The position numbers and the translations under genes are program-made. Positions 1-6,800 of a stretch of DNA of 9,296 bases are shown here, in pieces. How positions within the stretch are numbered: position 1 is the stretch's first letter; the number at the start of each line of letters is the position of its first letter. The stretch spans positions 1-9,296 of the forward strand of contig JAUSNQ010000189.1 in NCBI GenBank assembly GCA_030655595.1, given 5' to 3'. The notes beneath the pieces are model-generated. The model saw only the letters and a program-made list of their open reading frames with translations, ran no database searches and was not told the DNA's origin. Source of the stretch: Paludibacter sp. (GTDB lineage Bacteria > Bacteroidota > Bacteroidia > Bacteroidales > Paludibacteraceae).

Positions 1-1
1 A

Positions 2-601
2 AACGAACCACAAAAAGTAGCAGATACGATCCTGCAGTTGAATTTAAAACATACAGTCATAACTTCTGTAGACCGCGATGACCTCGAAGATGGTGGTGCG
101 GCTTTCTGGGCTGAAACCATCCGTGCCATCAAGACGACTAATCCCGGCACGACTTTGGAGATTTTGATTCCTGATTTTAATGGCAATACCAAACTTATCG
201 ACCTGATCATCGCAGAAAAACCGAATGTCATTTCACATAACTTAGAAACAGTCAGACGACTGACACCACAAATTCGCACCAAAGCAAAATACGATACCAG
301 TCTGAAAGTGATTGAACACATTGCTTCGAGGGGTTTCAGAGCTAAAACAGGCATCATGCTTGGATTGGGTGAAACAGAAGAAGAAATCCTGGAATTGATG
401 GATGATGCTTTGGCTCACAACTGTTCTATCATAACGATTGGTCAGTATATGCAACCTTCCCGCAAACATGCTCCGGTATCTGCCTATATTCATCCAGATA
501 AATTCAAAGAATATAAAGAAATTGCTTTGGGAAAAGGGTTTAAGATGGTGGAAAGCGGACCGTTTGTGAGGTCTTCTTATCATGCAGAGAAACACGTTTA
601 A
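2..601 (+). CDS. lipA: Lipoyl synthase LipA, 5'-truncated by window edge
   Basis: Radical SAM enzyme that inserts two sulfurs at C6 and C8 of protein-bound octanoyl groups, completing the lipoyl cofactor of 2-oxoacid dehydrogenases and the glycine cleavage system in the cytosol. The reading frame is open from base 2 and gives 199 residues; the family is usually about 280-320 residues, so the N-terminal part, with the auxiliary-cluster CX4CX5C and radical SAM CX3CX2C motifs, lies left of the window. Visible family blocks are VITSVDRDDLEDGGA, LIPDFNGN, NVISHNLETV, KTGIMLGLGET, YMQPSRKHAPV and the C-terminal SGPFVRSSYHAE. The RSSY serine is the known unusual ligand of the auxiliary Fe-S cluster. 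A TTG at 38 is in frame but is not a start, because conserved family sequence continues upstream of it. The gene ends 15 bp from the 3' end of the convergent TA1 antitoxin. The assignment is secure. Confidence 0.96.
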   Translation, partial: NEPQKVADTILQLNLKHTVITSVDRDDLEDGGAAFWAETIRAIKTTNPGTTLEILIPDFNGNTKLIDLIIAEKPNVISHNLETVRRLTPQIRTKAKYDTSLKVIEHIASRGFRAKTGIMLGLGETEEEILELMDDALAHNCSIITIGQYMQPSRKHAPVSAYIHPDKFKEYKEIALGKGFKMVESGPFVRSSYHAEKHV

Positions 602-616
602 GGGATAATCCGGATT

Positions 617-928
617 TCAAAATTCAATCGAAATATTTACTTTTCCACCTAATCCTTTTTCGACGATTTCAAACAAGGTTTTCAGCGTAATATTGCTACC
701 ATCATTTTCAACCCTGGAAATGTAAGACCTTTTTTTATCCAATATTTTACCTAATTCTTCCTGGGTTAGCTTCCGGGATTCTCTTGTTTTTCTCAGAAGT
801 AAACCAATTTTAAAGGCTTCTGTTTCTCTTTCAAGATTATCTCTTCTTGCTGTCCCTTTTTTCCCATAAACCCTGTCTTTAACTTCAGACCAGGAATTTA
901 AATTATTTATATTTTCCTTTGTTTTCAT
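617..928 (-). CDS. TA1 antitoxin, XRE-family HTH protein (HigA-like)
   Basis: Predicted antitoxin and autorepressor of the TA1 module. The chain is about 103 residues. Its N-terminal 35-40 residues (including DRVYGKKGTARRD) probably contact the toxin. The rest is a Cro/C1-type helix-turn-helix: KIGLLLRKTRESRKLTQEELGKILDKKRSYISRVEN, then a short NITLKTLFEIVEKGLGG segment and a beta tail. It lies directly after the toxin gene on the same strand. I chose the ATG at 928 because the product then aligns end to end with the TA2 antitoxin (MKTKENINN against MNTNDNKINN), leaving 17 nt after the toxin stop. An in-frame GTG at 949 would add seven residues and give a GTGA overlap with the toxin stop, so translational coupling from that start is also possible. 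The likely DNA target is the palindrome at 1312-1327. Family placement is firm; antitoxin function is inferred from gene pairing. Confidence 0.85.
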   Translation of the reverse strand: MKTKENINNLNSWSEVKDRVYGKKGTARRDNLERETEAFKIGLLLRKTRESRKLTQEELGKILDKKRSYISRVENDGSNITLKTLFEIVEKGLGGKVNISIEF

Positions 929-945
929 ACTTTCAAAATTAATTT

Positions 946-1284
946 TCACATGGATTTATAATACTCATTCATAAGCTTTACAGCTTTCTCAATTTCACTC
1001 TTTGGTGTTTTCTGTGTTTTTTTTCTGAAACCACTTAATAGTATCACAAGACTGCCTTTATCAAAGAAACAGAAAACACGCCAAATATCACTTCCCAATT
1101 GAATTCTGGCTTCATATAGACCATGTGTCCCTGTAATTTGTTTTAAATAGTTTGTCGGTATCCTTTCAAGCGTTTCTACCGCTTCTAATACTTTATAGAT
1201 CTTATCCTGCACTTTCTGAGGTTGTTTCAATAAAAAATCCTCAAAATAGTGTTTATAAGTAACAATCTTCCGAATCTTCTCCAT
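946..1284 (-). CDS. TA1 toxin, Gp49/HigB-like (RelE/ParE superfamily)
   Basis: Predicted toxin of 112 residues, the first gene of a toxin-first (HigBA-order) operon. Characterised HigB relatives are ribosome-dependent mRNA interferases in the cytosol; that activity is inferred here, not shown. The family is recognised from the compact alpha/beta RelE-like pattern: an N-terminal helical part (YFEDFLLKQPQKVQDKIYKVLEAV), the IPTNYLKQI linker, a beta core GLYEARIQLGSDIWRVFCFFDKG, and the Gp49-type signature LLSGFRKKTQKTPKSEIEKA. Length is normal and the gene appears intact. It is followed at once by the HTH antitoxin gene and preceded by a promoter with an embedded palindrome. Its closest visible relative is the toxin at 3376-3717: both share the RIP linker, the YE-RI strand, RVF-FD, KK-QKTP--EIEKA and NEYY. 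It could also be called RelE/ParE family toxin. Confidence 0.88.
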   Translation of the reverse strand: MEKIRKIVTYKHYFEDFLLKQPQKVQDKIYKVLEAVETLERIPTNYLKQITGTHGLYEARIQLGSDIWRVFCFFDKGSLVILLSGFRKKTQKTPKSEIEKAVKLMNEYYKSM

Positions 1285-1306
1285 AATTAAGTTTAGTTTT
1301 GAAACA

Positions 1307-1338
1307 CAAAAGTAACTTATAAGTTACAAATATGCAAA
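1307..1338 (-). promoter_or_regulatory. Promoter of TA1 operon (Bacteroidota type)
   Basis: Read on the minus strand, TTTG at 1338-1335 and TACTTTTG at 1314-1307 are separated by exactly 20 bp, matching the Bacteroidota consensus (-33 TTTG, -7 TAnnTTTG). If the final G of the -7 box is placed at about -5, transcription begins near 1302, leaving a leader of about 18 nt before the toxin ATG at 1284. Confidence 0.72.
1312..1327. promoter_or_regulatory. Perfect 16-bp palindrome, candidate TA1 operator
   Basis: GTAACTTATAAGTTAC equals its own reverse complement. It fills most of the spacer of the TA1 promoter and overlaps the first bases of the -7 box, where a bound dimer would block RNA polymerase. 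HTH antitoxins of this family usually autorepress from such sites, alone or with the toxin. That the TA1 antitoxin binds here is inference. Confidence 0.65.
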
Positions 1339-1365
1339 TTTTCTATCAGTTTTTTATTGGGCACA

Positions 1366-1397
1366 TTTTATCCATTGCGCTCTTTTTTGTACATTTG
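1366..1397 (+). promoter_or_regulatory. Probable prfC promoter
   Basis: TACATTTG at 1390-1397 is a full match to the Bacteroidota -7 consensus TAnnTTTG. At the expected distance (20 bp) the -33 position carries TTTT (1366-1369) instead of TTTG, so the upstream element is weak. Predicted transcription start is near 1402, with a leader of about 45 nt before the ATG at 1447. A 13-bp direct repeat overlaps the -7 box. Confidence 0.5.
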
Positions 1398-1407
1398 CGC
1401 TCTTTTT
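1375..1407 (+). repeat. 13-bp direct repeat, 20-bp period, in prfC promoter
   Basis: TTGCGCTCTTTTT occurs at 1375-1387 and again at 1395-1407. The copies start 20 bp apart, close to two helical turns, and the second shares its TTG with the -7 box TACATTTG. It may be a regulator site or the remains of a small tandem duplication; the sequence does not decide between these. Confidence 0.6.
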
Positions 1408-1446
1408 AAGGATATTCACATCACTTTTCATACCCTCATCAACAAA

Positions 1447-3024
1447 ATGAGCCTACAATCAGAAATCAAACGTCGCAGAACATTTGCCATCATATCTCAC
1501 CCCGATGCGGGAAAAACAACACTGACTGAAAAGTTACTGCTTTTCGGTGGTGCTATTCACGTTGCAGGTGCCGTAAAATCGAATAAAATTAAGAAAACGG
1601 CTACATCCGACTGGATGGAAATCGAAAAGCAGCGTGGTATTTCGGTTGCTACTTCGGTCATGGGATTCGAATACAGGAAATTCAAAATCAACATTTTAGA
1701 TACACCGGGTCATCAGGATTTTGCAGAAGACACCTACCGAACGCTGACTGCCGTGGATTCTGTTATCATTGTCGTAGATACAGCCAAAGGTGTGGAAGCA
1801 CAAACGCGTAAATTGATGGAAGTCTGCCGGATGCGCAAAACTCCGGTCATGATTTTCGTAAATAAAATGGACCGCGAAGGGAAAGATGCCTTTGATTTAC
1901 TGGATGAACTGGAAAAGGAATTGGGTATTCATGTTCGTCCCCTTAGCTGGCCAATCAATCAAGGATACTCTTTCAAAGGAGTGTACAATATCTATAAAGA
2001 TAATCTTGAATTATTTACTCCCAATAAGCAAACTATCAGTGAATCTGTGAAACTAACTGCACTCGGCAGTCCGGAATTGAATGAATTAGTTGGAGATACA
2101 GATGCCCGAAAACTAAGGGATGATTTGGAATTGATAGAAGGTGTTTATTCGAAATTTGATGTTCAAAAATACTTGTCAGGCGAATTGGCTCCCGTCTTTT
2201 TCGGTTCAGCGCTGAATACTTTTGGTGTAAAGGAATTGCTGGATTGCTTTGTAGAGATTGCACCCTCTCCCCGCCCCGTGCATACACTGGAACGTGCGAT
2301 TGACCCTCATGAAGAAAATTTATCCGGATTTATCTTTAAAATACATGCGAATATGGACCCGAACCATCGAAGTTGCATCGCATTTTTGAAAATTTGTTCC
2401 GGAAAATTTGAGAGAAATGTGAACTACCGTCATGTGCGTCATGGTAAAATGATGCGATTCTCTGCTCCTACTGCTTTCATGGCACAAAAAAAGGAAACTG
2501 TGGATGAAGCTTATGCAGGTGATATTGTGGGCTTGCCGGATACCGGAAATTTTAAAATCGGTGACACCTTAACTTCCGGTGAGATATTGCACTTCAAAGG
2601 AATCCCGAGCTTTTCGCCGGAAATGTTTAAGTACATTGAAAATGCCGACCCAATGAAAACCAAGCAATTGGAAAAAGGAATTAGTCAGCTGATGGATGAA
2701 GGTGTTGCACAATTATTCATCAATCAGTTTAATAACAGGAAGATCATCGGGACTGTCGGACAACTTCAGTTTGAGGTAATTCAATACCGCTTGTTACATG
2801 AATACGGCGCTCAATGCCGCTGGGAACCGATTAACCTGTACAAAGCCTGCTGGATAGAGAGCGACAATTCCACCGAACTCGAAAACTTCAAAAAACGGAA
2901 AGCACAATATATGGCTGTTGATAAAGAAGGAAGAGATGTTTTTATGGCTGATTCAGGGTATGTGTTGCAGATGGCGCAAAATGATTTTAAGGATATTAAG
3001 TTTCATTTTAAATCTGAGTTTTGA
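1447..3024 (+). CDS. prfC: Peptide chain release factor 3 (RF3)
   Basis: Ribosome-associated translational GTPase that speeds recycling of RF1/RF2 after peptide release. The product is 525 residues, against 529 in E. coli. The N-terminal G domain shows the P-loop [10 protein letters not shown] (residues 17-26), the switch I segment [16 protein letters not shown], the switch II motif DTPGHQDF (from residue 85) and NKMD (139-142), followed by the RF3-type [14 protein letters not shown]. Domain II ([25 protein letters not shown], then [15 protein letters not shown]) and the C-terminal RF3 domain ([25 protein letters not shown]) follow. I placed the start at the ATG at 1447 because the family sequence begins there; 30 in-frame codons upstream (from TTG 1357) cover the promoter and are not RF3-like. 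It is monocistronic here, divergent from TA1 and convergent with TA2. The gene is intact. Confidence 0.96.
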   Translation: MSLQSEIKRRRTFAIISHPDAGKTTLTEKLLLFGGAIHVAGAVKSNKIKKTATSDWMEIEKQRGISVATSVMGFEYRKFKINILDTPGHQDFAEDTYRTLTAVDSVIIVVDTAKGVEAQTRKLMEVCRMRKTPVMIFVNKMDREGKDAFDLLDELEKELGIHVRPLSWPINQGYSFKGVYNIYKDNLELFTPNKQTISESVKLTALGSPELNELVGDTDARKLRDDLELIEGVYSKFDVQKYLSGELAPVFFGSALNTFGVKELLDCFVEIAPSPRPVHTLERAIDPHEENLSGFIFKIHANMDPNHRSCIAFLKICSGKFERNVNYRHVRHGKMMRFSAPTAFMAQKKETVDEAYAGDIVGLPDTGNFKIGDTLTSGEILHFKGIPSFSPEMFKYIENADPMKTKQLEKGISQLMDEGVAQLFINQFNNRKIIGTVGQLQFEVIQYRLLHEYGAQCRWEPINLYKACWIESDNSTELENFKKRKAQYMAVDKEGRDVFMADSGYVLQMAQNDFKDIKFHFKSEF

Positions 3025-3074
3025 GTTTTCTCCCTAGCATCAAACACCCTTTAACATATGCGCCGACCATTGGT

Positions 3075-3109
3075 CAATTGGGAAAGTAATGAATAAAATC
3101 ACCCAATTG
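3075..3109. terminator. Inverted repeat at convergent prfC/TA2 3' ends
   Basis: CAATTGGG (3075-3082) and CCCAATTG (3102-3109) form perfect 8-bp arms around a 19-nt loop, just beyond the prfC stop and reaching into the last codons of the TA2 antitoxin. A second small dyad, GACCA-T-TGGTC, lies at 3065-3075. On the plus strand a short TTTT follows (3111-3114); on the minus strand there is no T-run. It could act as a weak bidirectional transcription end, but it is not a classic intrinsic terminator. Confidence 0.3.
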
Positions 3110-3413
3110 GTTTTACAATTTCTATCCGCATTCCCAAAGCCGAAATAAGCCGATAGAAAGTTCCTACGCTTGGAGATATAACTCCATTTTCGATACGTGA
3201 AATATATGATTTAGTAGTTCCTGTGCGAGTTGCCAGTTCCGATTGCGTTATTTTTGCCTCTTTGCGCGCTTGGTGTAAAACCATACCGGAATAAAAATCA
3301 TAAGCATTTTGCTCAAAAACATCTCGCTCAGGCGTTCCGTCCAAACCATATTTTTTGTCAAGAACTGCGCTATAGTTATTTATTTTGTTGTCGTTTGTAT
3401 TCATAATATTCAT
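3099..3413 (-). CDS. TA2 antitoxin, XRE-family HTH protein (HigA-like)
   Basis: Predicted antitoxin/autorepressor of 104 residues. An N-terminal arm (YGLDGTPERDVFEQNAYDFYSGM) precedes a Cro/C1-type helix-turn-helix, ARKEAKITQSELATRTGTTKSYISRIENG, then SPSVGTFYRLISALGMRIEIV. It aligns over its full length with the TA1 antitoxin, sharing the YG--GT--RD block and the K-SYISR-EN recognition region. The start at 3413 lies inside the toxin gene, giving a 38-nt overlap; a second in-frame ATG at 3404 would still overlap by 29 nt. Such overlap normally means translational coupling to the toxin. Its own binding site is probably the inverted repeat upstream of the toxin (3731-3758). The role is inferred from pairing and family. 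Confidence 0.87.
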   Translation of the reverse strand: MNIMNTNDNKINNYSAVLDKKYGLDGTPERDVFEQNAYDFYSGMVLHQARKEAKITQSELATRTGTTKSYISRIENGVISPSVGTFYRLISALGMRIEIVKPIG

Positions 3414-3717
3414 TTTTTATTTTTATTGCTTTCTCAATTTCATTAGACGGTGTTTTCTGTGATTTTTTCTGAAAACCATTAAAAAGCACAACTACTTTGT
3501 CTTCGTCAAAAACAAAGAATACCCGGTAAATGTTTGAGTTGTATTCAATCCGAAGTTCATAAACACCTTCTCTAATTATTTTAATAAACTTAATGGGTAT
3601 CCTGTCTTGGGTTCTCAAAAGTGTTAATAGATAATCAACTTTTTGCTGTTCTTTATCTGTTAATTTTTCGATAAATGCTTCAAAATATCCTCCAAAAGTT
3701 ATTATGGTTCTTTTCAT
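3376..3717 (-). CDS. TA2 toxin, Gp49/HigB-like (RelE/ParE superfamily)
   Basis: Predicted 113-residue toxin, first gene of the second HigBA-order module. It has the same fold pattern as the TA1 toxin: N-terminal helices (YFEAFIEKLTDKEQQKVDYLLTLL), the RIPIKFIKII linker, the beta core GVYELRIEYNSNIYRVFFVFDED, and the signature LFNGFQKKSQKTPSNEIEKAIK. Relatives act as ribosome-dependent RNases, which is expected but unproven here. Compared with the TA1 toxin it carries a few extra C-terminal residues (YKRQQNK), and these codons are what overlap the antitoxin gene. The ATG at 3717 is the only plausible start because no other methionine occurs in the N-terminal part. It lies only 4 bp after a -7-type box, so the mRNA may have no leader. 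It is divergent from the CPSase gene. Confidence 0.88.
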   Translation of the reverse strand: MKRTIITFGGYFEAFIEKLTDKEQQKVDYLLTLLRTQDRIPIKFIKIIREGVYELRIEYNSNIYRVFFVFDEDKVVVLFNGFQKKSQKTPSNEIEKAIKIKNEYYEYKRQQNK

Positions 3718-3721
3718 GGGG

Positions 3722-3729
3722 CAAAGATA
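3722..3729 (-). promoter_or_regulatory. -7 box of TA2 operon promoter
   Basis: On the minus strand TATCTTTG (3729-3722) fully matches the -7 consensus TAnnTTTG. No good -33 TTTG sits 19-21 bp upstream; GTTT at 3753-3750 is the nearest candidate at 20 bp. With the last G at about -5, the start of transcription falls on 3717, the A of the toxin ATG. Confidence 0.5.
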
Positions 3730-3730
3730 T

Positions 3731-3766
3731 AAAATGTTTAATGATATTGAAACATTTTGTCAATAT
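3731..3766. promoter_or_regulatory. Nested inverted repeats, candidate TA2 operator
   Basis: AAAATGTTT (3731-3739) and AAACATTTT (3750-3758) are perfect 9-bp inverted arms with a 10-nt spacer. A second dyad, ATATTG (3744-3749) with CAATAT (3761-3766), interlocks with it. Both lie just upstream of the TA2 -7 box, across the -33 region, as expected for an autorepressor site. The half-sites differ from the TA1 palindrome. Binding by the TA2 antitoxin is inference. Confidence 0.5.
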
Positions 3767-3808
3767 TTTTTTCTAATGATACTTCACTTTCAATTTGTTC
3801 ATTTATTT

Positions 3809-3840
3809 TTTGACTACTCCCAATCTTTTTTGTATTTTTG
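3809..3840 (+). promoter_or_regulatory. Promoter of the fused CPSase gene
   Basis: TTTG at 3809-3812 and TATTTTTG at 3833-3840 are separated by exactly 20 bp, a full match to the Bacteroidota promoter consensus. Predicted transcription start is near 3845, giving a leader of about 33 nt to the ATG at 3878. This placement supports 3878 rather than the upstream in-frame ATG at 3704 as the translation start. I see no attenuator or riboswitch in the short leader. Confidence 0.7.
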
Positions 3841-3877
3841 CAGGAATTTTGGACACAAAAAAATAGCTGAAAATTTT

Positions 3878-6800
3878 ATGCATAAAAACAAACCTTTTCA
3901 TCTTGTTTTGGAAGATGGAACCGTTTTTAAAGGTGAATCCTTTGGTTACGAGAAGCCGGTGGCCGGCGAAGTAGTTTTTAATACTGCCATGGTCGGATAT
4001 CCCGAGAGTTTAACCGACCCGTCGTATGCGGGACAGTTGTTGACAATCACCTTTCCCCTGGTCGGCAATTACGGGGTTCCGAACGATATCGTACAAAACG
4101 GACTTTCTACTTATTTTGAATCGGAAAAAATCCAGGTAACAGGCTTGATTATTTCCGATTTTTCTTTTGAATACAGTCATTGGAATGCCGGCAAAAGCTT
4201 GAGTGACTGGTTGAAAGAAAATGAAGTACCGGGAATTTATGGAATCGATACGCGTGAGTTGACAAAAATGGTTCGTGAAAAAGGAACCATGAAAGGAAAG
4301 TTTGTCTTCCCGAATGAAGATGATATTGATTTTATCAATCCTGATGATGAAAACCAGGTTGCCAAAGTAAGTTGTTCTGAAGTAATTACCTACGGCGAAG
4401 GTAAATACAAGATTATAATGGTTGATTGCGGTGTGAAACAAAATATCATTCGCTGTTTATTGAAAAGAGATACTACTGTAATTCGTGTGCCTTGGGATTA
4501 TGATTACAGCCAACTTGAATATGATGCGCTGTTTATCTCGAATGGTCCGGGTGACCCGGCATACTGCGATGTGACTGTCAGTCATATCCGTACAGCCATG
4601 GAAACCGACAAACCGATTTTCGGTATTTGCATGGGAAATCAGTTGTTGTCGGTTGCAGGTGGTGCGCAGACATATAAATTAAAATACGGTCACCGCTCCC
4701 ACAACCAGCCGGTTCAGCTTTGCGGAACGCAAAGAGCTTTCATCACCACTCAAAATCATGGATTTGCAGTTGATAATAATACCTTGAGTGCAGATTGGGA
4801 ACCACTTTTCATCAATATGAATGATGGAACCAACGAAGGTATCCGTCATAAAACAAAACCCTGGTTTTCTGCGCAATTTCACCCCGAAGCAGCATCCGGT
4901 CCGACCGATACAGAATTTCTTTTTGATGTATTCATCAAAACGCTTTCAGAAAAAGATAAAACTATTCCTCAATTGATTGAGGAAGAAATGGATGCTCGAC
5001 TGGTTTGTAAACAGGAATATCAGGGTGCAGAAAAAGGTGCCATCAAAAAAGTACTGGTTTTGGGTTCCGGGGCCTTGAAAATTGGCGAAGCCGGTGAGTT
5101 CGATTACTCCGGATCGCAAGCACTGAAAGCCTTGAAAGAAGAAGGTGTTCAGACTGTGTTGATTAACCCAAACATTGCAACGGTACAAACTTCTGAAGGA
5201 ATTGCTGATAAAGTATATTTCCTTCCCGTTACACCCGATTTTGTGGAACGTGTGATTGAAAAAGAACGTCCCGATGGTGTATTTCTTTCCTTTGGCGGTC
5301 AGACTGCCTTGAATTGCGGTGTTGCGCTTTATAAGGCAAAAGTTTTTGAAAAGTATAACATACAGGTACTTGGAACACCTGTTCAATCGATTATTGATAC
5401 AGAAGACAGGGAAATATTCAACCAAAAATTAGCTGAGATTGATGTTAAGTTCATCAAGTCTGAAGCGGTTATTGATTTTGAAAATGCAAAAAGAGCAGCA
5501 AATGAGTTGGGATATCCTGTGATTGTCAGGGCGGCTTACGCACTTGGCGGTTTAGGTTCAGGTTTTTGCGACAATGATGAAGAATTGAAAGTCATCACCG
5601 ACAAAGCATTTGCCTATTCCCCACAAGTTTTGGTTGAAAAATCACTAAAAGGCTGGAAAGAAATCGAATATGAAGTAGTGCGTGACCGTTACGATAATTG
5701 TATCACGGTCTGTAATATGGAAAACTTCGACCCGCTGGGCATTCATACAGGCGAAAGTATCGTGGTTGCGCCATCTCAGACACTGACTAACAATGAATAT
5801 CACAAATTACGTGAACTGGCAATCCGGATCATCCGCCACATTGGTATCGTGGGTGAATGTAATGTGCAGTACGCGTTAGATCCTTATTCTGAAGATTATC
5901 GGGTAATCGAGGTGAATGCCCGCTTGAGCCGATCATCCGCATTGGCATCAAAAGCAACGGGCTATCCTTTGGCTTTTGTAGCTGCCAAATTAGGACTGGG
6001 ATATGGTTTGCCCGAATTGAAAAACTCTGTTACAAAAGATACATCTGCTTTCTTTGAGCCGGCACTCGACTACATCGTGTGTAAAATCCCTCGTTGGGAT
6101 TTGGGTAAGTTCCAGGGTGTTAGTATGCAGTTGGGATCCAGCATGAAGTCTGTAGGTGAAATCATGGCCATCGGTAGAACTTTCGAAGAAGTCATACAAA
6201 AAGGCTTGCGGATGATTGGACTAGGCATGCATGGTTTCGTAGCCAACAAAGATTTATTTGCTGAGGATTTGGATAAGCAACTATCAGAACCAACCGACAA
6301 ACGTGTGTTCCTGATTGCGCAAGCATTGGAAAGTGGCTATTCTGTTGAAAGAATCCATGATTTGACCAAAATTGACCAATGGTTCTTGCATAAACTGGCA
6401 CGTATCAAGCAAATTGAAAAACAGTTACAGACTACCAATTCACTGAAAGAACTTGCTGATGAGTTATTGAGAGAAGCCAAAGTCGCTGGGTTCTCCGATT
6501 TCCAGATTACCCGTTTGGTTACTAAATGTACCAATGACGAGTTGGATGATCAGATTAAAGTTACCCGCGCACATCGGAAAGCAAGGGGTGTTTTGCCATT
6601 TGTCAAACAAATTGATACGCTAGCAGCTGAATATCCTGCTCAAACAAATTATTTGTACCTGACTTACAGTGGTATAGCTAGCGACATGAAATACTTGGGT
6701 GACCACCGATCTGTCGTGGTACTGGGTTCCGGCGCTTACCGCATTGGTTCTTCGGTTGAATTCGACTGGTGCGGGGTCAATGCCCTGATGACCATTCGAA

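Noticed and set aside
242..595. Minus-strand open frame of 117 codons opposite lipA
   Set aside because: It is a shadow of conserved lipA coding sequence and no family pattern is seen.
607..616. 10-bp palindrome AATCCGGATT between lipA and the TA1 antitoxin, considered as a terminator
   Set aside because: It has no loop of useful size and no following T-run on either strand; a palindrome this short is weak evidence.
1357..1446. In-frame 30-codon extension of prfC from TTG 1357
   Set aside because: It covers the promoter and direct repeat; RF3 homology begins at ATG 1447.
617..3717. prfC plus flanking TA modules as a composite transposon or mobile island
   Set aside because: No transposase, integrase, terminal inverted repeats, target-site duplications or attachment sites are visible, and prfC looks like an ordinary resident gene.
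3704..3877. In-frame 58-codon N-terminal extension of the CPSase gene from ATG 3704
   Set aside because: It overlaps the TA2 toxin start, operator and the CPSase promoter, is rich in Phe/Leu/Tyr without any family resemblance, and the conserved CarA N-terminus begins at ATG 3878.
4010..6534. Several minus-strand open frames of 65-159 codons inside the CPSase gene
   Set aside because: They are antisense to highly conserved CPSase sequence, show no recognisable domain, and are explained by the codon use of the real gene.
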